Assembly (NCBI GenBank): GCA_026826555.1
Contig: JAKSZT010053928.1
Location: 40,060,934-40,124,933, forward strand
From: Tolypeutes matacus
Taxonomy: Eukaryota > Chordata > Mammalia > Cingulata > Chlamyphoridae
Reading direction: 5' to 3'
Length of the DNA stretch: 64,000 nt
Shown: piece after piece, positions 12,640 to 24,432 of the stretch
How the letters are laid out: each line of letters begins with the position of its first letter
Position numbering within the stretch: position 1 is the stretch's first letter
The notes under the pieces: model-generated
What the model was told of the DNA's origin: nothing
Database searches by the model: none
What the model saw: only the letters and a program-made list of their open reading frames with translations
Translations under genes and position numbers: made by a program

Positions 12640-13215
12640 TCCACTATTCTCCTCATTGCCTGATTTTACCTTTCTAAAGCACAACTCAATGACACTAACA
12701 GAAAGCTCTAAATTCTTGAGTGGGACCTAAGAAGAAATTCCAGGCTACTTAAATGGCATGAAACTCCTCTCTGAGCAATCTTTCCAGCCACATCTCTCCC
12801 TGCAGTCCGCACATGCTTTAAAACTTGGTGAAGTTGTCCTATTTTCCAGGTACAGAAACATCACTCCAATATTTCCTGCTCAGCAGTTTGCACCTTCTTT
12901 TTGATATTTAATACCTTTCTTTGTCCTCATACTTGTTGTTATTCTGAATACTTAGCTAAAATGCTCCTTTTTTTTCTGGAAGATGTCCTAGATTCCTGAA
13001 TTTAGAGATTCTCCTTTCCCTCTTCATCAATAGTACTTAATTTGTATCTTTAGTAACCATTTTCTGACACACAGTATAGTCCTGTATACATGTACACATT
13101 TTTCCTGGCGAAATTCCAGGACTTAAAAGCAAGAACCTTGTCTATTCCACTTTTTTTAGCCTCCACAGTACCTTGAAGAGTGCTCTGTTACACAGGAGGT
13201 ACAGAGTGCAAGTTC
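12640..13215 (+). mobile_element. L2 LINE 3' region
   Basis: Sense-strand L2: 'tgacactaacagaaagctct', 'aaactcctctctgagcaatc', 'ttctggaagatgtcctagattcctg', 'aagagattctcc', ending with 'aaaagcaagaaccttgtctattcc' and 'agcctccacagtaccttgaagag'. This corresponds to the L2 end (gcagggacc..tgtct...cccagcacctagcacag). It is truncated by or adjacent to the hAT element downstream. Confidence 0.65.
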
Positions 13216-13223
13216 CATTAGGG

Positions 13224-13414
13224 CAGGGGTTCTTAACCATTTTTGTTCCACGGACCCCTTTGCCAGGCAGGTGAAAACCATGGACTCTTTGCTAAGTTCA
13301 CACTATACTGCATATTATTTAATAAATATATCACACCTGCACCAACACTTCCCCACAAGAATGTTTCTTTGAATTTCCAATTCAAGCTGATGGCCCCCTT
13401 GTTAAGAACCCCTG
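13224..13414. mobile_element. Non-autonomous hAT DNA transposon, 191 bp
   Basis: The ends are perfect 14-bp terminal inverted repeats, 'caggggttcttaac' at 13224-13237 and its reverse complement at 13401-13414. Both sides carry the same 8-bp target duplication, 'cattaggg' (13216-13223 and 13415-13422). The CAGGGGTTCTTAA ends, the 'ccacggacccctt' subterminal block and the 8-bp duplication are hallmarks of hAT-superfamily elements. There is no coding capacity; the interior looks like an internally deleted copy mobilised in trans. The orientation is arbitrary. Confidence 0.9.
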
Positions 13415-13422
13415 CATTAGGG

Positions 13423-14317
13423 AGAGGATCCTGTTGGCCTCACTTTTCATCAAGCCTCCAGCCCCAGCTCAGCCCCCCACAAAAATAGTATGCAGTTAAC
13501 ACATGTGGAATGAACGTATGCTCTAATGAATTGAGTTAAAAGGCAACTTAGAAACCATGCATTAACTTTCCTTATATTATTATGAACAGCAAAACTGAAG
13601 TGTAGAGAAGTTAGTGCCTAACTTTTAGTCTTCTGGTTAATTAGCAGTCTAATTGGATATCCTCACATCCATGGCTCTTTCCCTTACACAGTAGCACCTT
13701 CCCAGACTAAAATGACCCTGTTAAAATGTCAGTGCTCTCAGGACAGGGAGACAACATGAAGTCATTAATACATTATCTTATATTTTGGTTATTGTATTAG
13801 TAATTTATTAGAGCACAAGGTCTTGAGAGAATGAGACCTGGATAATCAGTGACATTGGGTGACAGAAAATGTAGATTGATGCAGGGCCAGTTAATCAACT
13901 CTAGTTCATCAGCAAAAGGCCACAGCTTGAGAGGAATGAGCATAAAGACATTAGGACACTAAGGGATGTTTTATTGATGGTGTATGTGTTTCTATGTCTG
14001 TGTGCATACATGCATGTGTGCACACTGATAAAGAAGCACAGAAAATGAAGTTCAGGAAGACAATAGGGAAAATGGGAAGTGCTCTGATGGTAAATTTGAA
14101 TTACTTTAAGTTTTGTTTAACAATTTTTATAGTAAAATACTGAACCATGCCATAAAGAATGTTCTAAATTCCAAGTCTATTAGGACAGGCTCGTTAATTC
14201 CTAATATATTTGCAATAGTATTCACATTAAGATAAAGACAATATGTTTTTCAATACCTAATAGTTAATGATAGAACTGACACTTTCCCTAGTGCTTGCCT
14301 TCCTAATGCAATAGATA
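13423..14317. other. Unassigned non-coding DNA
   Basis: No confident gene or repeat. A TG/CA-rich stretch is at about 13980-14030. Confidence 0.45.
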
Positions 14318-14527
14318 TCAGCTTCAGACTTATGGATAATTTCAGCCAGGTAAGTATTTCTTGTGTGGGGCTGAGCTGTGCATTGCAGAATGTTTAGCAG
14401 CATCTCTGGTCTCTACCCACCAGATGCCAGAAACATCTCCCTTCTTATTGTGAAAATAAAAAATGTCTTTAGATGTAGCCAAGTGTTCCCTGGGGAGCAA
14501 AATCACCCTGGTTGAGAGCCACTGTTC
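14318..14527 (-). mobile_element. MER20-like hAT element
   Basis: Antisense of the roughly 220-bp hAT-Charlie element. It contains 'gctgtgcattgcagaatgtttagcagcatctctgg', 'ctctacccaccagatgccag', 'gatgtagccaagtgttccctgggg', 'gcaaaatcaccctggttgagagccactg'. Both ends are present though diverged. The exact family name is from memory. Confidence 0.75.
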
Positions 14528-16876
14528 AGAACAGAAAAGTTTTATTTGCAGTTCTATTATTTAATGCAGGTTAACTGCTGTTAGAAATAACACAAAATCC
14601 CAGAAGCTCATTTCTTGCTCCAAAATAGACTATTCTCTCAAGATTGTAAAGGAATAGAGGTGGGGCTTTTTCCAATCAGTGGGCCGGGCTGCTGGCAACT
14701 CAGCCACCTTCATCACGTGGCTTCCATGGTTACGCTGAACATTAACAGAGAGTCAGCAGAAGGGGAAAGAGCTTGGAGGATCATGAGGGGTAGGTTCCCA
14801 CCAGCATGGTCCGGAATTGGAACTTAAAATATCTACTCACATTCCATTAGCTGATATGGTCACAAGGCCTCAATTGCAAGGGAATCTGAGAAATAGTGTC
14901 AAGCTGTGTCTAAAGAAAAGGAAATGATGCTGGTAATATGATTTCTTTTGCATATCTAGCTAAAAGCATTGAAAACAAGGTTATTCCATTATATTTCTAC
15001 AGAGCATATTACAGATGAGGTTGCTATTAGATGGTGCTGAGCCCAGGAAGTGGTTTATTAGGAATAAAGGATTCCCTTTGGTATGCCTGGAGTTAGTTTC
15101 TCAGTCCGGAGTCAAGGGTGATCTTAGACAAAAAGAGCCTGCCCTTAATCACCTTATGATCCATTTATAGAGTGGGCCAACTGTGACTAAAATAAGAGTA
15201 TGTTTAATGGAAATTCTTTTATGACTTCTCTGAGACTACACACACACACACGTTTTTAATCACCCAACATTTGGAAGATCCAAAGCTAAAAACAGTAATA
15301 GATTTAATGATGGGTATCCCTTCTTATATACATTAGAAGTTTATGTTCTCAAGAGGGTAGGAGATTGAAACTGTTTTTTTTTTTCATTAGTGGGAAATGT
15401 ATTTCCACTCTTCCATTCAAAACACATACATAAATGGTTGGCTGGAATGGCAAAGTCCTGTTTGTAACCACAGAGCAGAGCAAAGCTAACAGATCACACA
15501 AGCATTGAATCTGTGACCCCAGGCCCATGGTTTCTATACTTTTGCACATTGAGAGAATGAACTGACCCCAGATGAAATGTCTTCTCTCAACTTTATTTTT
15601 TGGACATAAGTAAAACATAGGAATGTTGTATCTCATTAAAAAGCTTTTTTGAATATGTTTCCTATCAATCCAGCACACACTATCAAGAAAAATCTGCTCT
15701 TATGCCACAGGGTGATGCAAAAACACCAATTCTGCTCTCAGTAGAGTCTTGAAAACCAATAACCACATTCGATACGACAGAACAGCCTAATACTCAGCAG
15801 CTTTCACGTACTGTAGAGTGCTGGTAGTGAATAATTATGTTTAATTGGAGGCTATTAGCAACTGACTCATACAGAAGAGTTTGAGTGGGACCTTGAAGGG
15901 TATATGACATTTAATAAGCTGGAATGGAGAAACGATAATTGTAGGCTAAAGGATACTTTAGCTTGATCAAAGGTACAGAGGGTATATAATGTTCAGCAAA
16001 TTCTGAGCAGTTGGGACAAGAATATTTAGACAGAGCATAGACAGAGTTCATGAATTAAAATTGAACATGTATTCAACCTCACCCTGGCTCTACCATACCT
16101 CAAATATGCTCTAAATGAACTATAATCCCTTTCATTTCCATAGTTTTCCTCTTGGAGTTTCAACACCCCCAAAAAATATTTGAGCTTCTAAATTTATATT
16201 TAACCAACTTCAGTCTGTCCTTCTCCTTGAAATTTCACCCTTTGATACCAACTGCCCCCAGGACCCTACACCAGAATCACATACATTGATTGCTTTCTTC
16301 CTGGAATAGTTTTAACATTTAGATGTATAAGTTCACATAAACACCAATTTCTGCAGGTATGATGGGTTTCATTCTTCTACTGGACTATAAGCTCCTTCGG
16401 GCAACAACCACAATGTAATGGCATAAAAGAAATTATATTTGGTGTCCCGTCATCCTTCTTGGCTTAGTCATGTTTCCCTTTTGAGCAACCACCCCAGTTA
16501 GCCCTTCCCTGGATATACTTAAAATTAGCAAGGCCTGAACCACTATGTGGAAGAGCTTCTCCTAGCTTCTCCAAGTGATCCTTGCATTTTCTTCTCCAGA
16601 TCGTGCCTTGCCACTTCTGTCCATTTGCTCCACATAATTTACTAGTAGGGCAGGTACCTCCATAAGGCCTGGATGATAAGAAGCTGCCCTCAGCTTCTCC
16701 AAACAGTAAACTGCTTCTGCTTTCCTACTGCACAGTTTGAAATTTCCATTCCCCATTATCTGCAGAAAAGCCCTCCCCTTCTCCTCTGGGTCACAATAAA
16801 GGCAAGAGTCCGGGAACCAAGTATGCTTCTTGTCCCCTGTCCTCCATAGACCCCCTCCCCATACTCCCATAGAAGA
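14528..16876. other. Unassigned non-coding DNA
   Basis: No gene recognised. A (CA)n run is at about 15238-15251 and a T run at about 15375-15384. The part at 16.1-16.4 kb is C/T-rich in the style of L2 ('ctggactataagctccttcgggcaac') but too diverged to call. Confidence 0.4.
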
Positions 16877-17432
16877 TATTTTAGTTTGCTAAAAGCTGCT
16901 GGGAGCAATATACCAAAAATGGGTTGACTTTTATAATGGGAATTTATTAAGCTAAAAGTTTACAGTTCTGAGTCTGTGAAAATGTCCAAATCAAGGCATC
17001 ATCAGAGATGTTGTCTCACAGAAGATCAACTGCTGGAGATCATGGACTCCTGCCACATGGCAGGATAGAATGGCTGTTCTGCCAGTCTGGGTCTCTGCCT
17101 TCTCTTCCAGGCTTACTTTCTACCTGAGCTCAGCTGTGGGTGATCAGGCATATGGCTCATCTCTCTCCTCTCCTACAGATGTCTCTCTCAGCCTCTCAGG
17201 GTTTCTCTGCCTCTGTCACTTTTTTATGTGTCTGTGGTTTTTTATTCCCCCAGTATAAAGGATTCCAGTAAGAGGATTAAGACCCACCCTGGGTCACACA
17301 ATCTAATCAAAGGCCCTTAACTTAAGCGATATAATCAAAAAGGTCCCATCTACAATGGGTTTACAGGCACAAGAATGGGTTTACTATAAGACCATGATTT
17401 TCTGGGGGTCATAAAAGACTCAAACCTGCACA
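16877..17432 (-). mobile_element. MaLR/ERVL-like LTR, armadillo-type
   Basis: This is the reverse complement of the LTR family represented at 44794-45270. It opens with 'ttagtttgctaaaagctgc' (complement of the family's 'gcagcttttagcaaac' end) and closes with 'gattttctgggggtcataaaagactcaaacctgcaca' (complement of its TGTAGTAGTTTGAG... start). Internal landmarks are 'aagattaagacccaccctgggtcacac' and 'gcatcatcagagatg'. I found no internal viral sequence beside it, so it is a solo LTR. A clean 5-bp target duplication was not evident. Confidence 0.75.
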
Positions 17433-18144
17433 GAAATCTAGGTTAGGTAAAACCAGTGGACCCCTCTGCTGCCCTAATTCACCCTTCTCTCCATCCAGGG
17501 ACTTTGACCTAACAAAGTTGTCCTTTCCTATATTTTCTGCTGGCTGGCTATCTGTGTTTGTGCCTCATCACCCAAAGAACTTTCACATAACATCCAAAAC
17601 ACATGGCTTATACTCATAGGGGCATCTTCCACATCCAGGAATGTAATTATCATATAATTTGTTCACAAAAAACTCTCACTTAAATGGATCAGAATCTTGC
17701 AGTAATAAAAGTATTTGCCTCAGGATTGAATTGCAACTTTAAAATTGGTAGTCAAATAAGAATAGAGACCTGTAACAAAGATTCACCTTCCATTTAGCAG
17801 TTTGTATGGTTTAAATCTCATCACTCTATGTCCTTCTGCCTATTGTATATCTTTTGTTCACCTAGTATAAGGGTTTAAAGATTTAATTCATTTTTTGTTT
17901 GTTTGTTTGTTTCTGGACAGCTGCGCTGTCATCCAAAAGGGAGATACATCACAAGAATGAGATATCATCTTCTTACATATACACAATAAATCTAAGAACT
18001 TTGAAATTATGGCAAGCAAAGAAGATTTTTAAAAAAAATAGAACCTAGACTGAGAAAGAATGAGAAAGACCAGTGCAATTTTGCTAGTTTTGTTTAAACA
18101 ATAAGCCAAGTTTTATTTGGAGTCAAAAATTTATGGAAAACAAT
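17433..18144. other. Unassigned non-coding DNA
   Basis: No gene or confident repeat except a short (GTTT)n run at about 17897-17912. Confidence 0.45.
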
Positions 18145-18362
18145 TTAAGTAGTGATTAATTCCACAAACTTGGAAACTGGTCTGCTGGAATTTGATTTCT
18201 GGATTTGTAATTTAGTAGCTGCGTGATTTAGGGCAATTTGCTTGAAGGTTCTGTGCCTGTTTTCTCATCAGAAAACAGTAGAGTTGTATGCTGAGTTAAT
18301 ACATGCAAAATGCTCAGAACAGTGTTCAGCACAAAATAAGTGTTTGTTAAACATTAGATGAA
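18145..18362 (+). mobile_element. MIR SINE
   Basis: Colinear with MIR: 'atttctggatttgtaatttagtagctgcgtgatttagggcaa', 'ctgtgcctgttttctcatc', 'gctgagttaatacatgcaaaatgctcagaacagtgttcagcac', 'aagtgtttgttaaaca'. Confidence 0.75.
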
Positions 18363-21300
18363 TCCCTAGGGCTATGGGGTTTCTTTGTGGAGAATTTACA
18401 CAATTTTAAAACTTAGAATCTCTCATCTTTCCTACTCCTGTTTTGTTCAAGTGAGTTCTGTGTTAGCAGTAATCAGAATATTTTTAATGTGTACAGAATT
18501 GGTGGGAATAAATGATTGATGGGAATAAAGAGCTTAGGACAAAGATAAAAAAAATTTACAATTCTGGAATTGGGAAAGATCTACTAAAATAGTAGTAGAT
18601 ATTACTACTAAAAGATAGTAGTAGTGCATTCACTAAGGGCAAAATGAACTCAAAATTAATTGTACAAAACCAACCAGAATGGAGGTTTGGCATGTTCAAT
18701 ATAATACTTCTACTATAACTTTCAAAAACACAAACTATAGATTTCACCATCTTGGTCATATTTGATTGATAAAATAAATACACTTTCCTAAAATTGCCTG
18801 ACCAGCATCCATTCTCAGGCAGTTCTTCATACACTAGTCACATGTTCAGGGATGTGTTTTCCAATTACAGGATAAAAGGTTTAAATAAGAATTTGGCAAT
18901 CAGTGGTAATAAATGGGATTGCTACACTCCGACCTGTCTCTGAAGATTTCTTGTTTGCATCTTTGATAATATTGTAAATAATGTCTCCTTTAGTTCTCTA
19001 GTGAGAAAGCTTTTACTGAAGAGTCCTTAAAAGGTGCCTGAAGGACTAAGCTCGGCATATTCTCAAAGGATTTATAGACATTTTCACAGTTCAGGGATTT
19101 GAGAATGATAAAACCCTGTTACTTTTCTTCTCCTAGCATAATGTCATAAAATAATGTATGAGTTGAGGTTTCCTAGTACTTAACAATAAGTGTTTAATTC
19201 ATAAGTAGAAAAAAAGGATTAACTTTCCATTTTCAAGCTATTTCGGGAAACAAAACTGGATTAGGTTCACTCAAAACCTTCATTCCAAAGACAATGGCAG
19301 AAGTCAATATATTATTTAACACAATTTTAAAATATCAGTTCTTTATGTGAATTCAATTGTTTGTGAACTTTCCTCCAGATATATACACTGGTATCCACAT
19401 GGCTATGATGATAGGGGCAAGCTTTCAGACCTATAAATTTTTTCACATGGGAAATTAAACAATTGTAATTAATTCAGTTACTTATGACAACTAAGACACA
19501 AATGAACTTTCTTTGCCAAAACTATCCACAATGTTGTCATTCCTTTTAAAATTAGAAAACAGTAACAAAATTATACTTTCCTTTGCTCCATCAGCAGTTT
19601 TAGGGAGGAAAAGGCTTCATGTACAAAAAAGAAAAAAACACAACAGAATGATATAAGCATTTTATATTTAACCAAAATCTATATGCTTGTCTGCCTCTGG
19701 CTTTCATGTATCTGTTATGCATATTTCATGGAAATTCATTTTTTATGGTATTCAACTTGAAGCATGGATTTTAAGTTTTTAATAGCAACGCATATTTTGT
19801 TATATTTTACACAGAAACATAATGTACTTAAAAATATAGACTTATTTAAGAGCAGCACTAAACCCTTCCAAATAGATATACTTTCAAGGACATCAGATGC
19901 ATCTCGATGCATAATTTGGAGATGAATGTGTTCTCTGACCGCAATTCTACTATATTTGGTCGTGGTTTACATAAAAATACAGTTTTTAGAGAAAAATCAT
20001 CATCTTATCTGAAAATGTTTCTGGGGATAGCTTGTTGCCTAGTGATCCATTCCCACAGATGATAGCAGATAAATCGAATATATTTAAAGGCAAGGAATGA
20101 TGCCCTCTGCTCCAGGATGAATTACTTTATCAGGTTTTCACCTTAGGTGGTCCGCTGGTGACTCGGGCTTGGGAACTGGATATCTTCATTGCAGTTATGC
20201 TCCAGGAGAGCAATCGTCATCATTGCTCTGCTACTGCCTCCAAATTACATAGAGCTCCATGCAGGAATAAACCTTAATATATGGCTATGGCCCTAAACAT
20301 GTGTATAAGGCTTTACCTGGTGTCATAAAATGAGAATCCTGGGCAGGCAATCTTTATTTAAACTACTTCACTATTGAAACAGGCCACATGCTGCACCTAT
20401 CTTTTTAGCTCTTCATACAGATGCAAAGAAACATTTCTGAGTAAATAACGTGTTTATTCAGGGGCATAGAGAAAGGTCTGGATTGGTGTTTGCTCAATAA
20501 GTGGAAGAAAATACGCTGGATATAAGTCAGCATACTTTGAACTGCAAGTACTAGACAAATTGGCCTACAACAGAAGGGAATTTATTAATTCTATCTCACA
20601 TAAAAAGAGTTCCCAAAAATGGTGTGCTCTAAAATTTCTAGTTTTTCAAGGACTGTTTCTTCCTAGTTGTCTTTTCTTATCTGTCATTCTTGGAGTGACA
20701 GCATCATCCTCAGACTAATTTCGCTTATCATCATAAGATATTTGCCAGTAGCAATCGGAGTAGAATCTTCCTGGTTAATTACTAAGAGAAGGAAATGTCT
20801 CCTCCAAGCCCAAGACTGAATATTAATTTTTTCTTTAATTCTATTGAGCCTACTGAGTCATGTGTCCGTAACCAACAAGAGTAGTCAGAGGAATGTTTAG
20901 CCCTGAATGGCCTAATGTTCGTCAGTTGAGGAAGAATGAATACCTGAAAAAGAGCAGAGTAGCTATTAATGAGGAAAAGGGGGAAAAAAAATTTCTCTAG
21001 CATGAAATCAACAGCCACCAGAAAGAACATCAAGAGGGTCATGAGTACAGAGCCTTGAGAACTTTCAACTTGACTGGCCTGATACTATGTAGTCATCTCT
21101 TGGGCTCATTTTTCTCAGCTGTGAAATAGGGATTATAATATCTTCCCCTCAGCATGGTTGTGATGATTAGAAATAATATATGGATACCATTTAGCACAGA
21201 GCCTGATAAATAAAGGTATAAAGATTTTTACACCTGTTCAAAAAAGATAATGAAAAAGAGAAGAAAGGAAAGTATTACTGTTTTTGTTACTAGTATGATG

Positions 21301-22495
21301 CACTGTAATATGGAGGCCCTGATGTCAGGGATTTCTTTCAAGGAAAAGCAAATGTCACTCTCAGAATATGCCTAATTATCTTGTAAAGATGTTCAGCAGA
21401 ATCTATGGAGACTTAACCATTTAGAAAATAACTATATAGATCCAGTGCCAGCAGAAGTCACTTCAGAAATAAGTCATGAACCCCAGGGCTCTAGCTCTTC
21501 CAGGTTCTCCATCCTGCCTGGGATAGCAGGGAATACATAGACTCCAATATCCGCTGTTGACTCTAACCCTGGATAGGAAAACATGGCAATTTCCTAAAGG
21601 AATTCTTTTGCACTAACAAAATATATATATTCAAACTGATCAATTCAGTTTTCCTCCTATCTTAGGAAAAGCAATTCTTGAATATCTCTTAATTTATACA
21701 TTCTTTATTGCTGTTTAATGTAGTTTAAAACCTGTGAAATCTATTTTAATTGTATCCATCTGTATCCTTCCCTTCCACCAAGCCCTACCAACTGTCCTGT
21801 TTAGAATATAATTGTCTTCCAAAAAATATCTGTCCTGATTGCTATAGGGTGCATTATATAATTGATTCCTGTGACAACAAGGTACAAGTTGATATTTTAA
21901 TATAAATTATTTCCCAGACAATGACTCATTCATAGCTTAATTCAATAGATATTAAATATATTTAAGTCTTTCTGGCTAGCTTGCTACCAGATGCTGTAAT
22001 CATCCTTTAAATTCTTTTCTATTTTTATCTTTTAATTCATAGTTCAAGGTGTAAATGTGATGTGCCTCCTTTTCACTCTATATGTGATATATGATATACA
22101 CATTAAAAGGCAGCAATCAACAGCAGGTGCATTGATTAAATTAAACCTTCATAAAGAAGAGCAGAATGAAATTTATATTTATTTAAGTTTCTTCACCCAC
22201 TAATTCTGATTGTCACTGTCTTTTCATAAGAAGTTTTTTTTTTTTGTTTGTTTCAGGGTACAAAACATAAGTTAAAATGTAAAAGTTAAGAATTTGGGAG
22301 AAAATAATTTATGATTGTTTCTTGCAAATGGAATTTGTCATATATATTTGAGTAGAGCACATGTTTGAGTTTAAAGGAGTTGTTTTTCAACATTCATAGA
22401 GCAAAGAAAGAAATAACACTTTCATTAAAGGTATACCTAACTTATGTTTTAAAATAGTTTAAATGGAATGTATAAATAAAATATTTTTAAAAATA
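18363..22495. other. Repeat-poor non-coding interval, about 4 kb
   Basis: The only repeats I can call are a MIR 3' part near 21100-21215 and small A/T runs. No open frame shows a domain. A short hairpin, 'tagtagta' paired with 'tactacta', lies at about 18591-18609. The low repeat load contrasts with the next 3 kb. Confidence 0.45.
21100..21215 (+). mobile_element. MIR SINE, 3' part
   Basis: Matches the CORE and 3' region of MIR: 'tttctcagctgtgaaataggga', 'tggttgtgatgattagaaataatatatgg', 'agcacagagcctgataaata'. The 5' tRNA-like part is not recognisable. Confidence 0.65.
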
Positions 22496-22608
22496 GGGGG
22501 ATGGATGTGGCTCAAATAGTTGGGTGTCCGTCTCCCATATGGAGGGACCTGGGTTCGATACCTGGGACCTACCGGTAAAAATAAATAAATAAATAATAAT
22601 AATAATAA
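22496..22608 (+). mobile_element. DAS-type SINE (tRNA-derived), short form
   Basis: The head 'gatgtggctcaaatagttgg' carries a pol III A-box-like block. The B box lies in 'acctgggttcgatacctgg', followed by an AAATA/AATA tail to 22608. This head matches the other SINEs in the window at 23555, 24433, 24598, 55599 and 60225. DAS SINEs are described from armadillos, which is the basis for the species call. Confidence 0.85.
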
Positions 22609-22624
22609 GTAAACTGGAGCCATC

Positions 22625-23215
22625 TAGAAAAAGTGAAAGACAGCTGTGCAAAAACCTAGGCTAACTATATACTTACCACATGATCCAGCAACCTCACCTT
22701 ACCAGTGTTTACCCAAGAAAAATGAAAAGTTTGGTCCACACAAAAATTTGCACACGAATATTAATAGAAACACTATTCATAATTGCCAAAAATTGGAAAT
22801 AACCCAAATGCCCCTCAACTGGCAAAAGGATAAACAAATTGTGGTACATCCATAGAATGGGAGACAATTCAGCAATGAAAATGGTGAACTATCGATCCAT
22901 GCAATAACATGGGTAAATCTTGAAAAGGATTGTGCTAAATAAATGAAGCCACACAGAGAAGGCTACATACTATATAATTCAACTTATGTGGCATTCTGGA
23001 AAAGGGAAAACATTAGATTAATGGTTGCCAGGAGCTAGGATGAGGGAAGAGGATTGGCAACAAATGGGCTCATTAGGAAATTTGAGAGTGATGAAAATAT
23101 TCTGTACTTTGATTGTGCTGGTAGTTACATAACTATAAACATTTGGCAAAACTCATGGAATTGTATACCTTAAAAATGGTGAATTTTATTACATATAAAT
23201 TGTATCTAAAAAAAT
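22625..23215 (+). mobile_element. L1M-type 3' end
   Basis: Sense-strand old L1 3' region: 'tccacacaaaaatttgcaca', 'attcataattgccaaaaattgg', 'aacccaaatgcccctcaact', 'gataaacaaattgtggtacatcc', 'gaatgggagacaattcagca', then UTR 'attaatggttgccaggagc' and 'attgtataccttaaaaatggtg', ending in an A-rich tail. The end of ORF2 is included but frame-broken. Confidence 0.85.
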
Positions 23216-23554
23216 CCTTACATTAAAAATATAATCCTAACCTAACAAAATCAAAGGGTGCCTTAGTAAAGTGCTTTGAGCAGATACCTGCTATCACTGC
23301 AGTAAAATGTCTACTCAATAAAAAAGTCAATAGAGAATGCAAATATTCTCGCTGTCCTGATTTTGTGATAATCAGGGTAGGCTAAACATTCACTATATTA
23401 GAAACCATGCATGTGTCCCCAGACCTAGTTTTTCTCCCTAGTTCTGGTTTTCAAAATGCTGGTGATAAACTAAGCCTGATTTATTATATGACCATCCTAT
23501 ATGGTAAAACACTGTAATTCTGGGTATCTTTGGTCAACCTTAAGAGATATAGCA
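23216..23554. other. Unassigned segment between L1 end and composite SINE
   Basis: No family recognised. It contains the first copy of 'aaaaagtcaatagag' (23321-23335), which recurs at 24419-24433. The segment from 23336 may therefore be the 5' part of an insertion that ends in the L1-like tail at 24418. Confidence 0.4.
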
Positions 23555-24178
23555 GGGGAACAGATGTGGCTCAAATGGTTGGACGTCTGTCTCCCATATG
23601 GAAGGACCTGGGTTCGATCCCTGGGACCTCCTGGTAAAAATTTAAAAAAGAAAAATATAGAAGACGTGTGGGCCACCAGGCCCCGTGTGCCGTGTGCGGG
23701 TGGACAGTCAGGCCCCGCAAGTGGGTGAGCCCCCCAGGCCCCACGCACAGTTGCACCGCCAGGCCCTGCCAGCAGGTGAGCCATCAGGCCCCATGCGCAG
23801 TTGCGCTGCCAGGCCCCGTGATCAGGTGAGCCACCAGGCCCCACCAGCGGGTGAGCCGCCAGGCCTTGTGCACAGGTACATTGTCAGGCTCCGCGAGCCA
23901 TGCAGCAAGATGATGACATAACAGGAGAGTGACACAAGGGAGAGCCAAGACGAGATGCACCAAAAGACCAGGAACTAAGGTGGCGCGGGCAGTAGGACAC
24001 CTGTCTCCCACATCGGAGGTTCCTAGGATCAAATCCCAGTGAACACAGGAGAAGAAGGATGAGAAGAGAGGGCAGGAAACGGGACACGGAGAGTTGCCCA
24101 GCTAATGGACACAAAAACAGCAAAACTGGGGGTGGAGGGGGAGGTAAAAATGGATAAAAGTAAATAAATAAATCCTTA
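23555..24178 (+). mobile_element. Composite DAS SINE with internal minisatellite
   Basis: A DAS head ('ggggaacagatgtggctcaa', B box in 'ggttcgatccctgg') is followed by a GC-rich tandem array (23661-23890). Then comes a second, DAS-III-like module with 'gcaagatgatgac', 'aacaggagagtgacac', its own pol III-like head 'ggtggcgcgggcagtaggac', a B-box-like 'aggatcaaatccc', and a 3' part 'ctaatggacacaaaaacagc' ending in A/T-rich repeats. The normal dimeric long form in this window (antisense at 24826) has the same 3' module without the array. The layout recalls hominid SVA elements, SINE plus VNTR, by convergence only. Confidence 0.7.
23661..23890 (+). repeat. GC-rich minisatellite, about nine 25-bp units
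   Basis: Imperfect tandem units of about 24-27 bp share a core like 'gtgagccaccaggcccc' plus a variable 'acgcgcag' end. Six or more clear units lie between 23697 and 23870. It is the most GC- and CpG-rich stretch of the window and lies inside the composite SINE. Open frames run through it on both strands because the unit lacks stops; they are not evidence of a gene. Confidence 0.85.
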
Positions 24179-24418
24179 AAAAAATGTATAGGGGAGTAAG
24201 ATATGAACTATAGTTAGTAGTAATACTTTGATGATGTTCTTTCATAAGTTGTTAACAAATGTTTCACAACAATGAAAGTATTTGTGGTAGGGTGATGTAT
24301 GGGAGCCCTGTATGATGTTAAGCATGTTTGTTTTATAAGTTCAAAATGTTTACTGAACACTTATATTTTATGTATGTTCATGTATGAATGATATACTTCA
24401 ATAAATTGTTTAAATTTT
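24179..24418 (+). mobile_element. L1 3' end fragment
   Basis: The text 'atgaactatagttagtagta', 'gttctttcataagttgtt' and 'agggtgatgtatgggagcc' resembles the final 240 bp of old L1MA/B-type elements. It ends near 'aataaattgtttaaatttt'. The composite SINE separates it from whatever L1 sequence lay upstream. Confidence 0.65.
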
Positions 24419-24432
24419 AAAAAGTCAATAGA

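Noticed and set aside
14343..14352. 'caggtaagta' as a splice donor
   Set aside because: It matches a donor consensus but lies inside the MER20-like element, without any coding exon upstream.
18590..18610. tagtagta/tactacta hairpin as a small RNA precursor
   Set aside because: The stem is only eight pairs of a simple AGT/ACT repeat, too short and low in complexity for a microRNA hairpin.
23497..24123. Many overlapping open frames on both strands rich in Pro, Gly and Ala
   Set aside because: They follow the GC-rich minisatellite and SINE modules and exist because the repeat unit lacks stop codons.
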